12,261 nucleotides of DNA from Acidobacteriota bacterium (GTDB taxonomy: Bacteria > Acidobacteriota > Terriglobia > Bryobacterales > Bryobacteraceae), in assembly GCA_026394095.1 (NCBI GenBank), contig JAPKYY010000347.1:1-12261 (forward strand). The letters run 5' to 3'. Within the stretch, counting starts at the first letter, position 1. Every line of letters begins with the position of its first letter. The notes beneath the pieces were generated by a model, which was not told the origin of the DNA, ran no database searches, and saw nothing but the letters and a program-made list of their open reading frames with translations. Made by a program: the position numbers and the translations under genes. This document shows, in pieces, positions 7,490-12,261 of the stretch.

Positions 7490-8098
7490 ATGAAAAAGTT
7501 CTTTTTGGCGTTGGTCGCAATGACCGCGCTCACAGTTGGTACAGCCAGTGCAACACCGGTTGGCACCTTTTCGTTTGCTGGTGGCGTAAACACCGTTGTC
7601 GCCCCGAGCAGCTCATTCACGCTTCTCTCAGCAGTATTGCCTGCTGACACCCAAGCATTCGGTACGATTGGCGGCGGTTCCACGGGAGATTTTGCTCTCA
7701 CCCCCCCCAACTTCATGTACGTCCACGGTCAGGCTGGTCCTGGCAACTTCGTTGTAACTGAAGCTGGCGTAAACGCTGGTGTTCGCTTCAACTTTGGCCC
7801 CTCATTCGGCAGCACTGCGTACTACTTCATCTCGACCGGTTTTGCTGGTTCAACGCTCGTAAGCGTACCCAACAACAACGTAGCTGGCGCCACTCTCCTT
7901 GGGAATTTCTACAAGGGTAGCAATGTGGAGCAGGGCACGATTGTGTTCAGCTTCCAGAACACCGTAACCGGCGTCACCCAGCCTGCTTCAGAAACCACCT
8001 ACTCGGCTGATGCGAGCACCGTTCCTGAGCCCTCCACCTACGCCATGCTCGGCTCCGCCCTGCTCGGCCTGGGCCTTCTGCGCCGCCGCAAGGCATAA
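7490..8098 (+). CDS. PEP-CTERM sorting-domain exported protein
   Basis: This 202-residue protein begins with a clear signal peptide (MKKFFLALVAMTALTVGTASA) and ends with a PEP-CTERM signal: VPEP at 178-181, a hydrophobic helix (YAMLGSALLGLGLL) and the basic tail RRRKA. Such proteins are exported and then processed by an exosortase at the membrane, and are often associated with exopolysaccharide (family knowledge). The middle is rich in Gly, Ser, Thr, Asn and Phe with no motif I recognise, as is usual in this group; a beta-sandwich surface protein is a guess. AGGAGG stands 9 bases before the ATG, a textbook ribosome site. The gene is alone, followed by a strong terminator, so it is likely a single-gene unit. 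A run of eight C bases occurs at about 7701-7708 without breaking the frame. Confidence 0.85.
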   Translation: MKKFFLALVAMTALTVGTASATPVGTFSFAGGVNTVVAPSSSFTLLSAVLPADTQAFGTIGGGSTGDFALTPPNFMYVHGQAGPGNFVVTEAGVNAGVRFNFGPSFGSTAYYFISTGFAGSTLVSVPNNNVAGATLLGNFYKGSNVEQGTIVFSFQNTVTGVTQPASETTYSADASTVPEPSTYAMLGSALLGLGLLRRRKA

Positions 8099-8122
8099 GC
8101 GCTTCTCAAAGCCAAACCGATT

Positions 8123-8157
8123 ACTCGCGAGCCTTCGGGCTCGCGAGTTTTCTTTTT
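8123..8157 (+). terminator. strong intrinsic terminator after the PEP-CTERM gene
   Basis: ACTCGCGAGCC (8123-8133) and GGCTCGCGAGT (8138-8148) pair perfectly over 11 bases around a TTCG tetraloop, followed by a T-rich run to 8157. It is a rho-independent terminator for the plus strand. The opposing DUF1080 stop codon (8156-8158) abuts it, so the same hairpin may also end that transcript, although the minus side lacks a T run. Confidence 0.95.
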
Positions 8158-8989
8158 AGCGGCAGGCATTTTCGTTGTTCTTCACGAAGTAATCCCGATA
8201 CTTCTTCGACTTCTTGTCCATACAGCCCACCAGATTTAACAACTCCACTTTGCGGAATTGCACCGGATGGCTCTCGCTCTGCAAGGAAATCGAGCCCTCT
8301 TCGAGGAGCTTGCCGTCCACCTTGACAGCCGGATCGTGCTTTGAGACATTTCCTCCACCAACTTGCGGCCGATCGTACTTCAATACAGAAACGCCCTCCA
8401 CCCGGTGATCGATGCTTTCCCCGCCCTTTACAACCACTTCCACGCGCACCCATTGATCGCCATCGTAGGTTTTTGAAGTCGAATTCAGGCAATGTGGCGT
8501 AAAGAGCTTGCCGTCCCTTTCGACGTTCGTGCCTGGGGTGCACAGGTTGGCCGTGGTGCGTGGCCCTTTGCCGAGGCCCCCCAGTAGCTGCATTTCGATA
8601 GAGATCGGGAAGTCCTGATCCTTCTGCATGGTCTCTACAGGTTGGCCGTGCAACATGATGCCGCTATTGCGGGTGGCCCAGGCCGGGCCGTCCTTGGCCT
8701 GATCTCCAATGAATCGATATTCGACGGCGATGATGTAGTAAGAAAACTTGTCTTTGTAGAAGAGGTGGCCAAACTGATTCGCAAAAGAATCATAGCCGTC
8801 GTAGGAGACGGTCAGATAGCCATCCTTGACGCGAAAGGTGTTGGCAAAGTTCTCGCCCACGGCGTGGCCGGTAATTTTCGGCGTCCAGCCTTTGAGGTTA
8901 TTTCCATTGAAGAGCTGAATCCAGTCGCTCTTCTTCGCCTCAGCCATCAGGGCATTACAAATCAGAATCGTTAAGAGAAGTGTTTTCAC
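8156..8989 (-). CDS. DUF1080 / 3-keto-disaccharide hydrolase family protein
   Basis: This 277-residue exported protein has a signal peptide (KTLLLTILICNALMAEA) and a DUF1080 domain (PF06439, concanavalin-like jelly roll). Matching blocks are WIQLFNGNNLKGWTPK (23-38), the DGYLTVSYDGYDSF region (56-69), RNSGIMLHGQ (107-116), ISIEMQLLGG (129-138) and GSISLQSESHPVQFRKVELLNL (232-253). Family members act on 3-keto glycosides, splitting or hydrating the oxidised sugar in the periplasm. Mature cysteines at 150, 167, 256 and 276 could form two disulfides; the last two bracket a small C-terminal extension (GCMDKKSKKYRDYFV). The start is GTG at 8987-8989, as it gives an ideal leader peptide. It is divergent from the TIM-barrel gene with only 32 bases between starts, so the two sides are probably co-regulated. 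The exact substrate cannot be told from sequence. Confidence 0.88.
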   Translation of the reverse strand: MKTLLLTILICNALMAEAKKSDWIQLFNGNNLKGWTPKITGHAVGENFANTFRVKDGYLTVSYDGYDSFANQFGHLFYKDKFSYYIIAVEYRFIGDQAKDGPAWATRNSGIMLHGQPVETMQKDQDFPISIEMQLLGGLGKGPRTTANLCTPGTNVERDGKLFTPHCLNSTSKTYDGDQWVRVEVVVKGGESIDHRVEGVSVLKYDRPQVGGGNVSKHDPAVKVDGKLLEEGSISLQSESHPVQFRKVELLNLVGCMDKKSKKYRDYFVKNNENACR

Positions 8990-8996
8990 GCCGAGC

Positions 8997-9002
8997 AGTA
9001 TA
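8997..9002 (-). promoter_or_regulatory. -10 box of the DUF1080 gene, leaderless
   Basis: On the minus strand TATACT (9002-8997) lies seven bases before the GTG start at 8989, so transcription is expected to begin at or within a base of the start codon. No Shine-Dalgarno sequence precedes the GTG. No good -35 box is seen at the normal distance. This -10 box sits in the 32-base divergent gap shared with the TIM-barrel gene. Confidence 0.4.
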
Positions 9003-9021
9003 CATGATAGGAATAGTGTCG

Positions 9022-9885
9022 ATGATCAGCCGCCGCAGTCTGCTGGCTAGCCCGCTTCTTGCCGCACAGAGCCGTCCTACGCGCTTCCAGCTGGCGGCGA
9101 TGACGCTGCCGTGGTCGGCATTTTCGTTTGAGCGGGCGCTCAAAGGCGTCCGCGCGGCGGGTTTTGCTCATGTAGCGTGGGGCGTCAATCACCTTTCGAA
9201 GCCTGTTCTTGCCGTAGATGCTGCACCTGCCATGGCAGAGCAACTGGCCGCCAGTTGCCGCAACCGGGGCCTTGAGCCGGTGATGATGTTCTCGACGGTG
9301 AACCTGGAAGCTGCGAATGCCTACGACGCTCATCGACGCCGGATTGACCAGGCCGCCGCCGCAGGCATCCCCTATCTGCTCACCTTCGGCAAGACCGTCG
9401 CCAGCGGTCGGGACATTTTTGTCGACAATCTGGCCAAACTCGCTCCGCACGCGCAGCAGGCGAACGTTTCCGTGCTGATCAAACAACACGGCGGCAACAC
9501 GGCCACCGGCCAGCACTGCGCGCGCATTGTGGAGCAAATTGCGCATCCAAAAATCCAGATCTGTTACGACGCCGGCAACGTTTTGGACTACGAAAATCAA
9601 GATCCCATCGCGGACATCAAAACATGCTGGCAATACATCCGCGCCTTCAACATCAAAGATCACCGGAATACTCCGCGCGATGAAGATTGTGGCCCTGGCT
9701 TTGGCGAGATCGACCATTACAAGCTACTCGCGCCCGTGCTGAACACCGGCCTCACCATTCCACTTACCTTCGAGAACATTTTCGAGCCATTGGTGGCGAG
9801 GCCCACAGACCCCGCCCGCATTGATCAGCTTGCGCTGCGTGCCCGACAATACATAGACACCGTCATTAGAGGATTACAATCATGA
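9022..9885 (+). CDS. xylose-isomerase-like TIM-barrel sugar isomerase/epimerase
   Basis: This 287-residue protein belongs to the AP-endonuclease-2/xylose-isomerase-like TIM-barrel group, metal-dependent enzymes that isomerise, epimerise or eliminate on sugars. A short leader with twin arginines (ISRRSLLASPLLAAQ) suggests export. Likely metal or acid-base residues are D183 (QICYDAGN), H214 (FNIKDH) and E251 (LTFENI), with GPGFGEIDH at 224-232. The place where many relatives have the first glutamate reads VLIKQHGG (152-159), with lysine there, so the exact site differs. The ATG at 9022 is preferred: AGGA lies 9 bases before it and the leader begins correctly; an in-frame ATG at 9004 would add six residues. 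The stop overlaps the next gene as ATGA, so it is co-transcribed with the oxidoreductase. The specific reaction is inferred, not visible. Confidence 0.82.
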   Translation: MISRRSLLASPLLAAQSRPTRFQLAAMTLPWSAFSFERALKGVRAAGFAHVAWGVNHLSKPVLAVDAAPAMAEQLAASCRNRGLEPVMMFSTVNLEAANAYDAHRRRIDQAAAAGIPYLLTFGKTVASGRDIFVDNLAKLAPHAQQANVSVLIKQHGGNTATGQHCARIVEQIAHPKIQICYDAGNVLDYENQDPIADIKTCWQYIRAFNIKDHRNTPRDEDCGPGFGEIDHYKLLAPVLNTGLTIPLTFENIFEPLVARPTDPARIDQLALRARQYIDTVIRGLQS

Positions 9886-10976
9886 ACCGCCGTCTCTTTC
9901 TGGCCACCGGCTCAAGCCTGCTGGCCCAGACCAGCCCCAACTCGCAAGTTGCCACCGCCATCATTGGTGTGGGGAACCGTGGCTCCTTTTTGCTGGGGAG
10001 CATCCTGAATCAATCGAACGCCCGCATGGCAATGATCTGCGATAACAAGCCGGACCGCCTCGACAAGGCAGCAACGGTGTCAGCCAAGAGCAACCCGGCG
10101 ACCACCACCGACTGGCGCAAGATTCTTGATCGCAAAGACATTGACGCCGTCTTCATTGCTACCCCGCCCCACCTGCATGCCGAGATGGCGATCGCCGCGC
10201 TTAAAGCCGGCAAGCATGTCTATTGCGAGAAGCCCATTGCAACCACTGCGGCAGATCTTAAGGAGTTATTGGCCGCAGCGAAGGCAAGCAAGCGTGTCTT
10301 CCAATCGGGCCAGCAACTTCGCTCCATGGTGCAGCTTCGTACCGCCGTGCAGCAGATTCATGACGGGATTCTCGGGGAAATTCTTTTTGTCAAAGCCCAG
10401 CGGCACGCTACGGCAGACCTCGATTACAACGGGCCTTCGGGTGACTGGTATTTCAACTACGCCAAGTCAGGCGGCTATCTGGTGGAGCAATCCGTACACA
10501 ATCTCGATGCCTGTAATTGGGTGATTGGGCAGCACCCGACGCGAGCCGCAGGCTTTGGTGGCATTCAGCTTCACAAGAACGAGCCCGCAGGTCGCGACAT
10601 CTACGATCATCAAAGCATCACGTACGATTACGCGAACGGCGTAAAGATGTCCTTTACGCAACTCGTTTTTCATCCGCGCAATATGCCAGCCAACAACCAG
10701 TACATTAACGTGTACGGGAGTAAGGGTTCGGCGGAGTTGATGAGTTCTTACGCCATGTACACGATCGACGGCAAGCAGCAGGCCATCATCTCGCCTAAGG
10801 TGCAAGAGAACCCGGACGCTCATACCACCGCTTTTTACGATGCGATTCAGAAAGGCACGAAGAACCCTTCGGACGTGACGGTGGGCGCTACGGCCGCACT
10901 CACAGCGATCCTGGGTAACGAAGTCTGCCGTCAGGGAAAGGTACTCAACTGGACAGACTTCGGTGTTCCGGTCTAG
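9882..10976 (+). CDS. Gfo/Idh/MocA-family NAD(P)-dependent oxidoreductase
   Basis: The 364-residue protein has a short leader (MNRRLFLATGSSLLAQ), a Rossmann dinucleotide-binding motif GVGNRG (29-34), the family signature CEKPIA with the catalytic lysine (EKP at 116-118), and the second-domain motif GGYLVEQSVHNLDACNW (198-213), where H206 is the usual catalytic histidine. Members oxidise or reduce sugar hydroxyls with tightly bound or free NAD(P). With the TIM-barrel enzyme directly upstream (4-base overlap) and a DUF1080 enzyme divergent, oxidation of a glycoside at C3 to a 3-keto sugar is the best guess. The twin-arginine-like leader agrees with export of a folded, cofactor-loaded enzyme. 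The stop TAG shares the palindrome CTAG with the stop of the convergent gene. Confidence 0.92.
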   Translation: MNRRLFLATGSSLLAQTSPNSQVATAIIGVGNRGSFLLGSILNQSNARMAMICDNKPDRLDKAATVSAKSNPATTTDWRKILDRKDIDAVFIATPPHLHAEMAIAALKAGKHVYCEKPIATTAADLKELLAAAKASKRVFQSGQQLRSMVQLRTAVQQIHDGILGEILFVKAQRHATADLDYNGPSGDWYFNYAKSGGYLVEQSVHNLDACNWVIGQHPTRAAGFGGIQLHKNEPAGRDIYDHQSITYDYANGVKMSFTQLVFHPRNMPANNQYINVYGSKGSAELMSSYAMYTIDGKQQAIISPKVQENPDAHTTAFYDAIQKGTKNPSDVTVGATAALTAILGNEVCRQGKVLNWTDFGVPV

Positions 10977-12261
10977 GGTGCCTTGCCCTCAATCAGGTGC
11001 AAAGATTTGGCAGGATCGATATTCTGCCAAATCTCAGTGGTGCCGCGTGGCCAGCGTACGGTGACGCGGTCTACCCTGGTTGCCGCCCCCAAACCAAAGT
11101 AAAGAGCGCTCTCGTGTTGCGAGTAATAACTGCCGCCGCTGCTCAACTCGGCGACGTAGCGAGCCTTCCCGGCCTCCACCGTAACGCGGGCTCCGATCGC
11201 CGACCGGTTCGATCGGGTTCCTTCGAGCGTCACCCGCAACAGATTTCCACGCACTCCATCCCGCCGCAACACACTCGGGGCCTCATTCATATTGGCAATC
11301 ACCACCTCGGGCCGGCCGTCTCCATCGAGGTCGCCGACCGCGAGGCCACGCGAAGCCTTGGGGCGCATCAATGCTTGTCCAGCCTTCGCACTTAAATCCT
11401 CAAAACGACCGCCTCCAAGATTGCGATAGAGCAGGGTCGGCTGCCGGTAGGTCTCGCCAAACTTCGCCCGATCTACTTCCGGGTATACATGTCCATTTGC
11501 CAGGATCAGATCGAGCTTCCCATCTTCGTCGTGATCAATGAACGCGATCCCCCAGCCCAGCAACAAGTGCTTGCCGAGCCCGGCCGCCTCGGCGGTATCC
11601 CGAAAAAACGATCCATCCTCATTTAGGTAGAGCGAAGGTAGATCGCCTGAAAAATTGGTCTTGGCGATATCCAGCGTGCCGTTGCCATCGAAGTCTCCAA
11701 CGGCTACGCCCATGCCCGCCTGCGCCCGCCCATTAGCGTCATAGGCAACGCCGGCCTCCATCGCTCGTTCTTTAAAGGTGCCGTTGCCCAGATTCTGATA
11801 GAGCAAACTGGGGGTCTGGTCGCAGGCCACATAAATATCCGGCCAGCCGTCGTTATTGAAATCTGCCGCCGTCACACCCAACCCGTAGCGCCCTCCGGGC
11901 TTCCAGATTCCAGCCTTGGCCGAGGCATCCTCAAAGCGCCCATCTGCCAACTGCCGGTACAGATAGTTGCGCCCTTTGGGCAATCCGCGCGGCCCACAAG
12001 CTACCGGAGTATCTTTCCACATACATTCCGGCATCGAACCAGGCTTCGGGCTCTTCTCCATCTCGATATCAACGTAGTTGGCAACAAAGAGATCGAGGCG
12101 CCCATCTCGGTCGTAATCTACCATCGCGCAACCTGAACCCCAGCGAACACCCGTCGCCGGTAATCCCCGCTTTGCCGTCACATCCTCAAATCTCCCACCC
12201 TGATTCAGAAAAAGCCGGCTTACCCCGTAATAGGTAATCCACAAATCGACATCGCCGTCAT
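10973..12261 (-). CDS. FG-GAP/VCBS repeat protein with ASPIC/UnbV domain (CRTAC1-like), partial
   Basis: The gene enters from the right edge, so its N-terminus is missing; about 429 codons are seen. It is a beta-propeller of FG-GAP/VCBS repeats, each with a calcium-binding-type acidic loop: DYDRDGRLDLFVANY, DFNNDGWPDIYVACD, DFDGNGTLDIAKTNF, DHDEDGKLDLILANG and DLDGDGRPEVVIANM, plus a partial one (DGDVDLW) at the edge. Phrases such as LFLNQGGRFEDVT and LLYRNLGGGRFEDL occur between them. The C-terminus is an ASPIC/UnbV domain (SNRSAIGARVTVEAG, ELSSGGSYYSQHES, LYFGLG, VTVRWPRGTTEIW). Such proteins are secreted or surface-bound; no enzymatic role is established. Some family members also carry TPR regions upstream, which cannot be checked here. 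It converges on the oxidoreductase gene and is probably a separate unit. Confidence 0.92.
   Translation of the reverse strand, partial: DGDVDLWITYYGVSRLFLNQGGRFEDVTAKRGLPATGVRWGSGCAMVDYDRDGRLDLFVANYVDIEMEKSPKPGSMPECMWKDTPVACGPRGLPKGRNYLYRQLADGRFEDASAKAGIWKPGGRYGLGVTAADFNNDGWPDIYVACDQTPSLLYQNLGNGTFKERAMEAGVAYDANGRAQAGMGVAVGDFDGNGTLDIAKTNFSGDLPSLYLNEDGSFFRDTAEAAGLGKHLLLGWGIAFIDHDEDGKLDLILANGHVYPEVDRAKFGETYRQPTLLYRNLGGGRFEDLSAKAGQALMRPKASRGLAVGDLDGDGRPEVVIANMNEAPSVLRRDGVRGNLLRVTLEGTRSNRSAIGARVTVEAGKARYVAELSSGGSYYSQHESALYFGLGAATRVDRVTVRWPRGTTEIWQNIDPAKSLHLIEGKAP

Noticed and set aside
8986..9717. 243-codon minus-strand open frame across the TIM-barrel gene
   Set aside because: Antisense to a gene with clear family motifs; the translation has no family-like features.

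Overview
The window looks like chromosomal DNA of an acidobacterium, most probably the Bryobacterales/Solibacter group (inference). The pointers are a DUF1592 / DUF1552 / ankyrin-repeat cluster, a PEP-CTERM surface protein, a DUF1080 hydrolase beside Gfo/Idh and TIM-barrel sugar enzymes with short twin-arginine-like leaders, an FG-GAP/ASPIC-UnbV protein, and traces of an Oar-like TonB-dependent receptor. No taxonomic marker gene other than one tRNA is present.

Left part (1-1710). A minus-strand AbiE-type toxin-antitoxin pair lies next to an initiator tRNA gene. The antitoxin (abiEi-like) is intact. The nucleotidyltransferase toxin (abiEii-like) is a wreck: it has lost its N-terminal catalytic half with a frameshift, carries an in-frame TGA and lacks the usual C-terminal tail. 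Between antitoxin and tRNA sits a two-copy imperfect direct repeat that resembles a recombination scar.

Centre (1715-7061). Three plus-strand genes are chained by 4-base ATGA overlaps: a DUF1592-family cytochrome-like protein, a DUF1552 protein and a secreted ankyrin-repeat protein. The first two each carry one internal deletion that shifts the frame; the third is intact. The ankyrin gene runs tail-to-tail into the remains of a TonB-dependent receptor gene, reduced to pieces of its two ends within about 0.5 kb. The window therefore holds four deletion-damaged genes among otherwise healthy neighbours, which implies local gene decay or, less likely, assembly errors.

Right part (7062-12261). 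After a gene-free leader comes a PEP-CTERM protein with a very strong intrinsic terminator. Next is a divergent cluster: a DUF1080 (3-keto-disaccharide hydrolase family) gene on the minus strand faces a xylose-isomerase-like TIM-barrel gene and a Gfo/Idh/MocA oxidoreductase gene on the plus strand. Together these fit an oxidative (3-keto-sugar) route of glycoside breakdown (inference from families). A large FG-GAP/ASPIC-UnbV protein converges on them and runs off the right edge. Both convergent gene pairs share a single palindromic CTAG as the two stop codons.
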